Source: Olsenella_K sp050953285
Lineage (GTDB): Bacteria; Actinomycetota; Coriobacteriia; Coriobacteriales; Atopobiaceae
Direction of reading: 5' to 3'
DNA length: 64,000 nucleotides
Assembly: GCA_050953285.1 (NCBI GenBank)
Contig: JBMNMK010000001.1
Location: forward strand, 1-64,000
Under the pieces are notes generated by a model. The model searched no databases. It was not told the origin of the DNA and saw only the letters and a list, made by a program, of their open reading frames with translations. Positions 1 through 8,769 of this stretch are shown piece after piece (within the stretch, counting starts at the first letter, position 1; each line of letters starts with the position of its first letter). Position numbers and translations under genes: made by a program.

Positions 1-363
1 GGCAACTGCGAGGCAGAAGTGGACCAGATGGTGCTGGATTTTCCCTGCATGGCAGAGTATTCCGTGCTCTGGGATCCAACTGCCACAAACCCCATCACCA
101 ACGAAATCGGCCGCGAGCTCTTCTTAACCCACGGCCACATCTGGGGTGCTGGCATGCAAAACTCCATAGACAAACCCCCTGCGCTACAAAAAGGTGGCGT
201 CTTGGTCTACGGTCACACGCACGTGAAGGTAAATGGCCCTGCAGACAAGCACCCCGACATCTTGTGCTTCAACCCCGGAAGCGTGGGCTTGCCCAAGGAC
301 GGCTCGCACAGCTGCGGCATCTATGAAGACGGTGTCTTTACCCACCACATCCTGGAGCTCTAA
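1..363 (+). CDS. YfcE/MJ0936-type metallophosphoesterase, 3' part
   Basis: The open frame runs in from the left edge, so only the C-terminal 120 residues or so are present. It opens with the GNCE block typical of YfcE-like phosphodiesterases and continues with a THGH motif and a VYGHTH motif, all metal-binding signatures of calcineurin-like phosphoesterases. The family hydrolyses phosphodiesters in the cytoplasm with two divalent metals; the natural substrate is usually unknown. It ends just before a strong hairpin that it shares with the convergent adenine deaminase gene. The family call is secure; the true start lies outside the window. Confidence 0.85.
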   Translation, partial: GNCEAEVDQMVLDFPCMAEYSVLWDPTATNPITNEIGRELFLTHGHIWGAGMQNSIDKPPALQKGGVLVYGHTHVKVNGPADKHPDILCFNPGSVGLPKDGSHSCGIYEDGVFTHHILEL

Positions 364-434
364 CGCGCAACTCTAACGCGCGCAAACGCGCGCATATGCA
401 CGCCTATGTGCCTGCATTTTTAGGCGATAAACAC

Positions 435-465
435 ATGCGGATGAGGCGCTATGCCCCATCCGCAT
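435..465. terminator. bidirectional terminator hairpin between yfcE-like gene and ade
   Basis: Arms ATGCGGATG (435-443) and CATCCGCAT (457-465) pair perfectly, extended by GGC/GCC after one mismatch around a five-base loop. It lies between two convergent stop codons. Neither side has a long T tract, so termination is inferred from position and stem strength. Confidence 0.6.
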
Positions 466-491
466 GGCGTATTTCTACTCGACGACTGTAC

Positions 492-2318
492 CTACTCGAC
501 GACAATTGGCACGAATCGGTACTCGTTGCAGTCCACGTACCCGCGGTTGGTCAGACGCAGGTCCGGGATACATGCCAGAGAGAGCAGTCCCATCGTCATG
601 AACGGCGACGGCATGGTGCAGCCCATCTTCTTCCAGGCCTCTTCCACACCACGTACCTCCTCGGCCACTTCTTCTACGGCATCAGCGCTCATAAGACCCA
701 AGACCGGCAGCTTCACCAGGCCCAAGACCTCGCCATCCACCACGGCAACCTCTCCGCCGCCGCACTCACATAGCACCTGCGCAGCACGCGCCATGTCCTC
801 GTTATTATCGCCCACCACCAACAGGTTATGAGCATCATGCGCAACGGTCTGCGCCAAGGCACCATGGACGCCAAAGCCCTTGGCAAAGCCAGCTGCAAAG
901 GTTCCCGTGCTGTGGTGGCGCTCAAAGACAAACGCCTTCAAGATGTCGTGCTCGGGATCGGCGCAGAGCTTGCCATCTTTGACCGCCACCTCAAGGTGCT
1001 CCTCTTTGATGATGGTCTGGCCAGGGAACGAGGTCATCACGCGCACGGTGGCCGACTTGTCCGTAATGGGCGTTCCGTCTGCATGCACCGCTGGAATATC
1101 AAAGTTTTCGGGCGCCAAAGGTGCCGTGACGTGCATGGAGTTAAACATGGACTCCGGCCAAGCGTAGCGCTCGACATCAAAGAGTGCCTTGCCATTTTCT
1201 GCCACAATCTCGCCATCTATGATGGTGCGCGTCACGCGGAAGTTCTTGAGGTCTTCCAAAAAGACCATATCTGCGCACTTGCCGGGCGTAAGGGAGCCCA
1301 TCTCGTGGGCAACCTCAAAGCACTGTGCCACATTGATGGTGACCATCTGAATGGCAGAAATGGGATCTATGCCCAGCTCAACAGCCATCTTGAGGATGCG
1401 ATCAAGATGTCCTTCAGAGACAATGGTCTTAGGGTGGTTGTCGTCTGAGATCAAGCACACCAGGCGCGTGTCGATGTTTTTACCCACGATAGCGCGGGAG
1501 AGATCCTTGAGGTTATGCCAGGCAGAGCCCTCGCGCATAAGCGCGTACTGGCCCATGCGAATCTTAGCCGTCACATCTTCTGGCCGGGTTGACTCATGGC
1601 AGCAGGTCACACCGGAAGCAATGTAGGCATCAAGCAAGCGGTCGGTGTCGGGCACGGTGAAGTGGCCTGTCACCACCTTGCCTGCCTTGAGCGTTTCATC
1701 TATTTCTGCCAGCGGGTTTTTCTCGCACGCAAGAACGCCGGGGTCGTTCATCATCTCACCGAGGCCAACAACCTCGTCCCAGCCCATGGTCTCGCGGATG
1801 TCATCGGCATCAATTTTTGAACCGGTATCCTCAAAGCCGGGCACCGCTGGCACGCAGGAACCAGGCGTGATCATGCACTTGAGCGGCACGCGATGAGAAT
1901 CCTTGATGAGCTCTTTGAGCGCGGTGAGGCCCAACACGTTCATGGCCTCATGCGGATCCCAGTAGATGCCCGTCGTGCCGTGGGGCACTACGCCTCGCGC
2001 GTACTCTGAGGGGCCTACCATGGAAGACTCCACGTGAATGTGGCCGTCCATAAAACCAGGCGCCACATAGGCGCCCTGGGCGTCGATCACCTTTGTTGTA
2101 TCGCTTATGCAGTGGTCTGCCGTGTGTTCGCCTATGCCCAGATATGCCACTCTACCTTTGGCTATGGCAATATCGGTGTCCTCTAGAATCTCTGCTGTCG
2201 TGGTGCTTACCAGCCGCGCGTGCTTGATCACAAGATCTGCGGGCGCAGAGCCCTGCGCAACAGCAATCAGATCCTTGTTGCACTCCCAGAGCGGATATTT
2301 GCAGAAATGGTTAATCAT
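492..2318 (-). CDS. ade: adenine deaminase
   Basis: Amidohydrolase-superfamily enzyme of 608 residues, the usual length for bacterial Ade. It converts adenine to hypoxanthine and ammonia for purine salvage in the cytoplasm. The metal-site region PGFMDGHIHVESS is near residues 90-102 and is followed by a conserved VVPHGTTGIYWDPHE stretch typical of this family rather than of the adenosine-deaminase fold. The ATG is preceded by a good ribosome site (GAGAGGGG). It is a single-gene unit: the hairpin at 435-465 follows it and an unrelated regulator gene lies upstream on the same strand. Confidence 0.93.
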   Translation of the reverse strand: MINHFCKYPLWECNKDLIAVAQGSAPADLVIKHARLVSTTTAEILEDTDIAIAKGRVAYLGIGEHTADHCISDTTKVIDAQGAYVAPGFMDGHIHVESSMVGPSEYARGVVPHGTTGIYWDPHEAMNVLGLTALKELIKDSHRVPLKCMITPGSCVPAVPGFEDTGSKIDADDIRETMGWDEVVGLGEMMNDPGVLACEKNPLAEIDETLKAGKVVTGHFTVPDTDRLLDAYIASGVTCCHESTRPEDVTAKIRMGQYALMREGSAWHNLKDLSRAIVGKNIDTRLVCLISDDNHPKTIVSEGHLDRILKMAVELGIDPISAIQMVTINVAQCFEVAHEMGSLTPGKCADMVFLEDLKNFRVTRTIIDGEIVAENGKALFDVERYAWPESMFNSMHVTAPLAPENFDIPAVHADGTPITDKSATVRVMTSFPGQTIIKEEHLEVAVKDGKLCADPEHDILKAFVFERHHSTGTFAAGFAKGFGVHGALAQTVAHDAHNLLVVGDNNEDMARAAQVLCECGGGEVAVVDGEVLGLVKLPVLGLMSADAVEEVAEEVRGVEEAWKKMGCTMPSPFMTMGLLSLACIPDLRLTNRGYVDCNEYRFVPIVVE

Positions 2319-2540
2319 CTGACTCCCCTCTCATCTTGGCTTTCACGTACCGACGTTACCGCCTAAATATATACGCTATTTCCTTGTGCGTGCGGAGTCA
2401 TCTTGGTGGCACCTCTGTTTGAAGAAAGAAATTCTGCGCGCCTCCTCTGCTCTGCTGGCAAACATGCGCGCGCAACGCATGCCGCCAGCAAGCAAAATGG
2501 AGCATTCTTGCCAGGAGCTACTCAGTAGGAAGCCGTCCCG

Positions 2541-3059
2541 TCAGTGCCGCTGACGCAGAACGTGAACCAGGTAGCTAATAAGTGCCACCAGCAAAATGAT
2601 GCCGCCCAAAGCAAGCAGAAACGAACCAAGTCCTACAAGATAGAAGCTTTCGTGCACCATCCCGTCGGCATCAACATATGACACCGAATGCGCATAGATA
2701 AAGAGCATCAAACCGCCCAGACCACAGGCGATAAGAGCCACGATGCAGGCGCTCAAATTAAGCTTTGCGCGCCGCGTTTCTAATCCATCCTGAATGAGCT
2801 TTTCTGCGACAGGGGTTGTGTGTTCTGCTGATGCGTGTGTGCTCATGTGTTCCTCCTTGGGACTGCGCCCCAAAATCAACTCGTCGAGCGACACATTGAA
2901 AAGCGTTGCCATGCCAATGATGATCTGAATATCAGGCAGGTTCTTTCCCGTCTCCCACTTCGAGACCGCCTGACGTGTCACGCCAATCTTTTGGGCAAAC
3001 TGCTCTTGAGTCAGCCCTTCTCGACCGCGTATCTCTCGTATGACATCCGCAAATTCCAA
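2541..3059 (-). CDS. XRE-type HTH regulator with two C-terminal membrane helices
   Basis: An N-terminal XRE helix-turn-helix (about residues 5-65; TQEQFAQKIGVTRQAVSKWE) is followed by a polar linker and two hydrophobic helices near residues 105-125 and 140-168, making a 172-residue membrane-tethered putative DNA-binding protein. The open frame extends further upstream, but I chose the TTG at 3057-3059 because AAGGAGG sits five bases before it and the protein then starts right at the HTH domain; the upstream extension is unlike any regulator. This architecture is common in Firmicutes and Actinobacteria, usually with unknown target. It ends about 220 bases before ade on the same strand and begins downstream of the iorB terminator. 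Confidence 0.8.
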   Translation of the reverse strand: MEFADVIREIRGREGLTQEQFAQKIGVTRQAVSKWETGKNLPDIQIIIGMATLFNVSLDELILGRSPKEEHMSTHASAEHTTPVAEKLIQDGLETRRAKLNLSACIVALIACGLGGLMLFIYAHSVSYVDADGMVHESFYLVGLGSFLLALGGIILLVALISYLVHVLRQRH

Positions 3060-3140
3060 AGCGTCCTCCTTGCACACACAAGCCTGATGCCAGCTCTTGC
3101 CAGACGCAAGAAAGCATACCTTGCGCAAGCGCCGTCTGAG

Positions 3141-3173
3141 CAAAAAACGCCACGCAAGCGTTCCTTGCGTGGC
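3141..3173 (-). terminator. rho-independent terminator of the ligase-iorA-iorB operon
   Basis: GCCACGCAAG (3149-3158) and CTTGCGTGGC (3164-3173) form a perfect 10-bp stem with a five-base loop. On the minus strand the stem is followed by GTTTTTTG, about 115 bases after the iorB stop. Confidence 0.85.
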
Positions 3174-3287
3174 ATCTACCTGCATATACAGCAAATCTAG
3201 GACATGGCCGAGCACATCTTGCACCAGCCCCGTCTGGCCAAACACCTAGCCGCCAGGCGCTGGCTTACCCCCGGCGCCCCCAGCGAC

Positions 3288-3929
3288 CTACTTCCCCGCA
3301 ACGGCCTCTCTGCCCAGACGAAATGCCTTGAGGTTTGCCTCTACCGTCTTGGGCGGCACGCGACGAGAAATGGCGTCTTCCCACGACTCAACAGAGAATG
3401 GCAGCGCCGTGGACAGCGCACCCACCAAGACCACGTTTGCAGACTTTGGACTGCCGACGCTTCTGGCAATCTCTCCCGCCTCAATGCGAACAGCGCCAAT
3501 GTCTTTCAGCTTCTTGGGAATGCGCTCAGGCATATGCGCATACCCAATGTTCACCGGCACCGGAGATATGGTCTCATCGTTCACAAACAGAGCGCCATCT
3601 TTTTTGAGAAAGTGCTGGTTTCTCAAGGCCTCAATGGCCTCAAACGCAACCAGAACATCCGCACATCCAGGATCACACACCATGGAATCTACCTTGGCAC
3701 CCATACGGATGATGGTAGAGACAGATCCGCCGCGCTGGGACATGCCATGGATCTCTGACACCTTAACATCAAGCCCCGCCTCAGAGGCGCACATGGCCAG
3801 GATGTTTCCCGCAAGGATGGTTCCTTGGCCGCCGACACCCACCAACAGCACGGTCTTGACACCCTCAAGCTCAACGCGTTCATGAATCTTTACCTCAGAG
3901 GACTCCTGAGAAGCAGTTGCGTGTGGCAT
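3288..3929 (-). CDS. iorB: indolepyruvate:ferredoxin oxidoreductase, beta subunit
   Basis: 213 residues, normal for IorB. It carries the gamma-type 2-oxoacid oxidoreductase fold, with VGVGGQGTILAGNILA near residue 32 and EIHGMSQRGGSV, both diagnostic. With IorA it oxidatively decarboxylates aryl pyruvates from Trp, Phe and Tyr transamination to aryl-acetyl-CoA, reducing ferredoxin. Its ATG follows a ribosome site that overlaps the iorA stop codon (10 bases between the genes), so the two are translationally coupled. It is the last gene of the operon, followed by a strong terminator. Confidence 0.93.
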   Translation of the reverse strand: MPHATASQESSEVKIHERVELEGVKTVLLVGVGGQGTILAGNILAMCASEAGLDVKVSEIHGMSQRGGSVSTIIRMGAKVDSMVCDPGCADVLVAFEAIEALRNQHFLKKDGALFVNDETISPVPVNIGYAHMPERIPKKLKDIGAVRIEAGEIARSVGSPKSANVVLVGALSTALPFSVESWEDAISRRVPPKTVEANLKAFRLGREAVAGK

Positions 3930-3938
3930 AGCTATCTC

Positions 3939-5735
3939 CTACTCAAACTCGATGCAGCCAAACGGGCAGACCTGGACACATTGCCCGCAGCCAATGCACT
4001 GTGTGGGGTCAATAACGGCATAGCCCGTCTCGTCTTTGGCCAAAGCAGGGCATCCCGTCTGCACACAGGTACCGCAGCGGCGGCAATCCCTAATCACCGG
4101 TGCCGCACGATGTGAACGATCAAGCAGCCTACACGGGCTCTTAAAGATGATGACCGACAAGAGGTCAGTGTGCGAAGTGGCTTCCTTGAGCGCCGCGCGC
4201 ACCTCCTTGAGGTTCTGCGCATTTGCCTCGATAACCTCGTCCACGCCCATGGCGCGCACCAAGGCGACAAGATCAAGCTCCTTGCCGCGTGGCCTGCCAG
4301 CGAGCGTGGGTTTATTGCCCGCCTCACACAGTGCAGAAATGTTTTTACCCTGCTCAGATAGGGTAACACCATTGATAGGATTGCCCTGTGCGCCGGTCAT
4401 GGCCGTCGTGCGGTTGTCTAAAATGCAAAGCGTCCCCGCACCGCCGTTGTAGACGGTGCCCAAAAGGCTCGTGATGCCGGAGTGCGCAAAGGTGGAATCT
4501 CCTATCACACCCACCACGGGACGGCCGGTCTTATCGCCCACGTGCGCCAGCTCCATGCCGTGGGACATGGAGAGGCTTGCGCCCATGTCAATCACCGTGT
4601 CCACGGACTTGAAGGGGGCAACAGCGCCCAAGGTATAGCAGCCAATGTCGCCCGTCACAATGGCCTTCATGCGGCGGAGCTCGCAGAAGACCAGGCGGTG
4701 TGGGCAGCCCACGCAAAATGAAGGCGGACGGGAGGGCAGGCCTTCCATCTTAGGCAGGTGATCGGGCAGAGCGGCGCCAAAGCTCACGCGGATATCCTGC
4801 GGCGTGATCTCGCCGCTGCGCGGCAAGGACACAGGCGGCTTGTCCAGCTTGATACCCAGCGCGGCCACGTGATCTCTAAAGTACGTGCAAGTCTCTTCTA
4901 TCACGTAGAGCTTGTCCACCGCGGCGGCAAAATCTGCGAGCGCGCGGGCAGGAAGTGGCCAGCTCAAGCCAATCTTGAAGGTAGATGCGTCTGGAAGGGC
5001 TTCTCGCACATGGTTGTAGAGCGCACCGGCAACGATCACGCCAATGGAGGTGTCACGCAGCTCTGCGCGGTTGAGATCACAGGTCTCTGCAAAGGCCTCC
5101 AATGCGTCTTGGCGCTGGTTGGTGGCCTCTGTTCTGCCCACGGCATAGGCAGGCATCATCACGTACTTGGCAGGATCGCTCACGTAGGTGCGCCCGGGCG
5201 CCTCCATGAGCACACCGTCTGTTTCCACCATGGTGCGCGTGTGGGCAATGCGCATGGTTTCATGCAGCATAACGGGGGTGTCGAAACGCTCGGAAAGCTC
5301 AAAGGCAGCCTTGGTGAAGGCGAAGGCCTCTTGAGAATCGCTAGGATCAAGGCAGGGGATGCGCGCAAAGGCCGCGTAATTTCTGGAGTCCTGCTCGTTT
5401 TGCGAGGAATACATGCTGGGGTCATCTGCCACCAGCAGCACCAGCCCCGCATTGGTGCCGGTATTAGCAACCGACATAAACGGGTCTGCCGCCACATTAA
5501 GGCCTACGTGCTTCATGGTCACCAAGCTGCGCGCGCCGCCCAAAGCAGCGCCTATAGCCACCTCTAGTGCCACTTTCTCATTGGGCGACCATTCGCAGTA
5601 CACGTCTTCATGGTGCACCAAATTCTCCAGCGTTTCTGTGGAAGGCGTGCCGGGATACCCCACGCCCACCTTAACGCCGGCCGACCATGCCCCCTCTGCA
5701 ATGGCCTCATTGCCACTTAATAGCTGCTTGTTCAC
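3939..5735 (-). CDS. iorA: indolepyruvate:ferredoxin oxidoreductase, alpha subunit
   Basis: 598 residues, the normal size. The order is an N-terminal pyrimidine-binding domain (GNEAIAEGAWSAGVKVGVGY at the start, GYPGTPSTE), a central linker, a thiamine-diphosphate domain (GDIGCYTLG, then GDSTFAHSG with the ThDP/Mg signature) and a C-terminal two-cluster ferredoxin domain (about residues 550-598) with CxxCxxCxxxxCP and CIGCGQCVQVCP. It is the catalytic partner of IorB in anaerobic aromatic amino acid catabolism. The GTG start has GGGAGGAG six bases upstream. It lies 42 bases after the ligase gene in the same operon. Confidence 0.95.
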   Translation of the reverse strand: MNKQLLSGNEAIAEGAWSAGVKVGVGYPGTPSTETLENLVHHEDVYCEWSPNEKVALEVAIGAALGGARSLVTMKHVGLNVAADPFMSVANTGTNAGLVLLVADDPSMYSSQNEQDSRNYAAFARIPCLDPSDSQEAFAFTKAAFELSERFDTPVMLHETMRIAHTRTMVETDGVLMEAPGRTYVSDPAKYVMMPAYAVGRTEATNQRQDALEAFAETCDLNRAELRDTSIGVIVAGALYNHVREALPDASTFKIGLSWPLPARALADFAAAVDKLYVIEETCTYFRDHVAALGIKLDKPPVSLPRSGEITPQDIRVSFGAALPDHLPKMEGLPSRPPSFCVGCPHRLVFCELRRMKAIVTGDIGCYTLGAVAPFKSVDTVIDMGASLSMSHGMELAHVGDKTGRPVVGVIGDSTFAHSGITSLLGTVYNGGAGTLCILDNRTTAMTGAQGNPINGVTLSEQGKNISALCEAGNKPTLAGRPRGKELDLVALVRAMGVDEVIEANAQNLKEVRAALKEATSHTDLLSVIIFKSPCRLLDRSHRAAPVIRDCRRCGTCVQTGCPALAKDETGYAVIDPTQCIGCGQCVQVCPFGCIEFE

Positions 5736-5777
5736 GGCAATCTCCTCCCCCGCGTGCTTCCTTGCGCACAGCTTGCC

Positions 5778-7466
5778 TTATTTGTGCGTGCTCATGTGAT
5801 CTTGGGCCACACCCGATTCCAACGCGACCAAATTCTCTGCTCCATACATCTTTCTAAGCAGCGGTTTCTCTATTTTACCGGTGGCATTTCTGGGTACGGA
5901 TGCAAAGATGATCTTGCGCGGACGCTTATAGCGCGGCAACTTGAGGCAAAACGTGCTGATATCCGCCTCTGTTGTGTCCTCATGCCCTGGCTTGAGCTCG
6001 ATGATTGCCGCAGGTATCTCACCTAGGCGCGCATCTGGCAGCCCAATGACTGCCACGTCTTGCACCGCCTCATACTGGGCGAGAAAATCCTCTATCTGCA
6101 CGGGGTATAGGTTCTCTCCGCCCATAACGATGACGTCCTTCTTGCGGTCAACTAACCAGATAAAGCCATCCTTGTCCACCTTGGCCATATCTCCCGTACG
6201 CAGCCACCCATCCACCAGGGTTTTTGCTGTCTCTTCTGCATCGCCAAAGTAGCACTCCATGAGGCCAGGACCGGTGACACAGAGCTCTCCCACCTGGCCA
6301 GCTGCAACCTCTATGCCGTCTTCTCCCACAATCTTGGCCTGCCATCTGTAGCCTGGCTTGCCAATAGCTCCCACGTGATCCGTGTTGCCTACACCTAAGT
6401 GGACACAGCCCGGGCCGGTGGATTCTGACAGACCATAGTTGGTGTCATAGTCCTGGTTGGGAAAGTATGAGAGCCAACGCTGAATGAGGCTTTTAGGTAC
6501 TGGCTGAGCACCGATGTGCATGAGACGCCATTGGTCCAGATGATAGTTTGAGAGCACAAGTTCTCCTCGCTCAAGAGCTGTAAGGATGTCTTGCACCCAC
6601 GGAACCAAGAGCCACACAATGGTGCAGCGCTCACGACTCACCGTCTCAAATATGAATTGCGGTGAAACACCACGCAGGAGCACAGCTTTAGAACCGGAGA
6701 TGAGCGAGCCCATCCAGTGGAATTTTGCGCCCGTGTGATAGAGCGGCGGGATGCAGAGAAAGACGTCGTCTTTGGTCTGACCATGGTGAACCTGTTCCAT
6801 CTCTGCCGCCTGGGTAAGGCTTTGGTGGCGATGAAGGATTGCCTTGGGGAAGCCCGTTGTGCCCGAAGAGTAGTAGATAGCCGCCTCATCATCGTTGGTG
6901 ATCGGGATGTTGGGGTCTTGGCTTGAGCAGAGATTGGCAAGCTCTTGGTACGGCTCTGCCCAGGTTGGGCAGTCGTCGCCCACGTAGAACAGCAGGCGGC
7001 CCGGCTGGATCTCCATCACAATGTCTTCCAGGCGGCCGATGAACTCCGGTCCAAAGACCAGCACGTTGACCTCGGCCTTGTCCAGACAGTATTCAATTTC
7101 TGGGGCGGAATATCTAAAGTTGAGCGGCACCACGGTGGCGCCCGTCTTGAGCACGCCGAAGTAGATAGGCAACCATTCGATGCAGTTATAGAGCAGAAGC
7201 GCCACCTTATCTCCCTTGTGGATACCACGAGAGAGCAGCAGGTTTGCAAAGCGGTTGGCCTTCTCGTCAAAAACTGCCCAGGTGATTTCACGCCGGTAGG
7301 GTTCGTCATCGGTGGTTTCTACCAGGTCGTAGTCTCGCCAGGTAATGTGGCGGTTTTCTTGTCTCTGGGGATTAACCTCCACCAGGGCTGTATCGTTGGG
7401 ATATAACCGAGCGTTGCGGCGCAAAAAGTCAATCACCGTGAGCTTGGTGTCTATACTCGTGCTCAA
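5778..7466 (-). CDS. AMP-forming acyl/aryl-CoA ligase (class I adenylate-forming)
   Basis: 562 residues with all landmarks of the ANL superfamily: YYSSGTTGFPKAILHRH (P-loop-like A3), YGLSESTG (A5), GWLRTGDMAKVDKDGFIWLV (A7/A8), then DRKKDVIVMGGENLYP and the catalytic lysine motif NATGKIEKPLL near the C-terminus. It activates a carboxylic acid to a CoA thioester through an acyl-adenylate. Position ahead of iorA and iorB suggests an arylacetate such as indoleacetate or phenylacetate, but the sequence alone does not fix the substrate; a medium- or long-chain fatty acid is possible. The start is a TTG with GGAGG six bases upstream. It is the first gene of the operon. Confidence 0.88.
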   Translation of the reverse strand: MSTSIDTKLTVIDFLRRNARLYPNDTALVEVNPQRQENRHITWRDYDLVETTDDEPYRREITWAVFDEKANRFANLLLSRGIHKGDKVALLLYNCIEWLPIYFGVLKTGATVVPLNFRYSAPEIEYCLDKAEVNVLVFGPEFIGRLEDIVMEIQPGRLLFYVGDDCPTWAEPYQELANLCSSQDPNIPITNDDEAAIYYSSGTTGFPKAILHRHQSLTQAAEMEQVHHGQTKDDVFLCIPPLYHTGAKFHWMGSLISGSKAVLLRGVSPQFIFETVSRERCTIVWLLVPWVQDILTALERGELVLSNYHLDQWRLMHIGAQPVPKSLIQRWLSYFPNQDYDTNYGLSESTGPGCVHLGVGNTDHVGAIGKPGYRWQAKIVGEDGIEVAAGQVGELCVTGPGLMECYFGDAEETAKTLVDGWLRTGDMAKVDKDGFIWLVDRKKDVIVMGGENLYPVQIEDFLAQYEAVQDVAVIGLPDARLGEIPAAIIELKPGHEDTTEADISTFCLKLPRYKRPRKIIFASVPRNATGKIEKPLLRKMYGAENLVALESGVAQDHMSTHK

Positions 7467-7642
7467 AACGTTCCTCCCCTAAACTGAACAAAGCTGCGCC
7501 CAAATATGCGGCATAAGCCAGTGACGCAGCTCCTCAAGGATACGCCAAGATGTGGCGCAAGGAGTTTGATTAAATATGTAAGTAACGCAACGCGTGCTCG
7601 GCAACGCAGAGAGTGCTGGCGCGACAGGTGGCGCGGTAGGCG

Positions 7643-8605
7643 CTAGAACTTGGAGTCTTTTTGAGCGCTGCGTGCCAGCTTTTCTATCTCCGCTGGAATA
7701 TCTACCACATCATACGGCGTCATCTGGTACACCCAGTTGAGCCAGTTGCGATACAACAGGTTGGCATGAGCGCGCCAGGTAAACTGCGGCTGCTGCTCAG
7801 GGTCATTGTTGGGGAAATAGTTTTCTGGCACCGTGATGTCCATGCCTTTGTGGAAGTCACGCCAGAACTCGTCTGCCAAGGTATCTCGACCATACTCAAA
7901 GTGGCCGGTCACATAGATCTCATGGAAGTCTTGCGTGGCGATAATGGCAGGACCGCTGGTAAAGCCCTCAGATAAGACATGCAGCTCCGGATGCTCTGCC
8001 AGCTCCACGCTCTCGATCGCGGCATGTCGAGAATGTGGCATGTTATGTATCTCATCAAAGCCGTTAGTAAGGAAGTTGTATTCATCACACAGACGCTGAG
8101 GAAAGACACCGAAGATCTTCTTGGGAAGCACCTTCTTGTGAATACCATAATGATGATAGAGTCCAGCCATAGCACCCCAGCACAGATGCATGGTGGAAAA
8201 CACGTGCTCTTGCGACCAGTCCATGATGGTGCAGAGCTCATTCCAGTAATCGACATCCTCAAACCTCATCCGCTCAACGGGCGCACCTGTGATGATGAGG
8301 CCGTCATAGTTGTGATCCGAGAAGCTCTCGAAGGTCTCATAGAACTTGACTAGGTGGTCTTGCGACACATGCGAGCTCTGGTGGGAGCGCACGCGCATGA
8401 AATCACAATTCACCTGTAGAGGCGACTTAGAAATCAGGCGAAGTATCTGTGTCTCCGTCTCCACCTTGGTGGGCATGAGATTCAGAATCACCACGTTGAG
8501 CGGGCGAATCTGCTGCATGGAGGCCACTTCTTCCTCCAAGGCAAAAATGCGCTCCTGATGTAGTATCCGCTTTGCGGGAATCCCGTCTGGAATGTTGATA
8601 GGCAT
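7643..8605 (-). CDS. metA: homoserine O-acyltransferase MetA, predicted acetyl-CoA specific
   Basis: 320 residues, full length for MetA. The catalytic cysteine is C142 in HLCWGA, and the His/Glu pair lies in TGHFEYG. It acylates L-homoserine, the first committed step of methionine synthesis. Residue 111, directly after ITGAPV, is glutamate; in characterised MetA enzymes Glu here gives acetyl-CoA use and Gly (as in E. coli) succinyl-CoA use. I therefore predict homoserine O-acetyltransferase activity. Ribosome site CAGGGGG precedes the ATG. It is divergent from the DEAD-box gene across 164 bases, in which I see no SAM riboswitch. Confidence 0.93.
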   Translation of the reverse strand: MPINIPDGIPAKRILHQERIFALEEEVASMQQIRPLNVVILNLMPTKVETETQILRLISKSPLQVNCDFMRVRSHQSSHVSQDHLVKFYETFESFSDHNYDGLIITGAPVERMRFEDVDYWNELCTIMDWSQEHVFSTMHLCWGAMAGLYHHYGIHKKVLPKKIFGVFPQRLCDEYNFLTNGFDEIHNMPHSRHAAIESVELAEHPELHVLSEGFTSGPAIIATQDFHEIYVTGHFEYGRDTLADEFWRDFHKGMDITVPENYFPNNDPEQQPQFTWRAHANLLYRNWLNWVYQMTPYDVVDIPAEIEKLARSAQKDSKF

Positions 8606-8769
8606 GTCTTACCCCCTGTCAGAACACCCAGTATAGCGTATGCAACGAACAACCCACCGGCGGCAGGACATCAATTGCGCAGGATTGCGGCTGCGGCGCG
8701 GCGTCACCCGTCACGTGGACAATCCGAGCAATATGCGCGCACACGTGCGCTTTTTGAGATACTAGTGCC

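Noticed and set aside
8606..8769. SAM riboswitch upstream of metA
   Set aside because: No CTTATC-AGAG-GG core or four-way junction pattern on the minus strand; the gap is also short.
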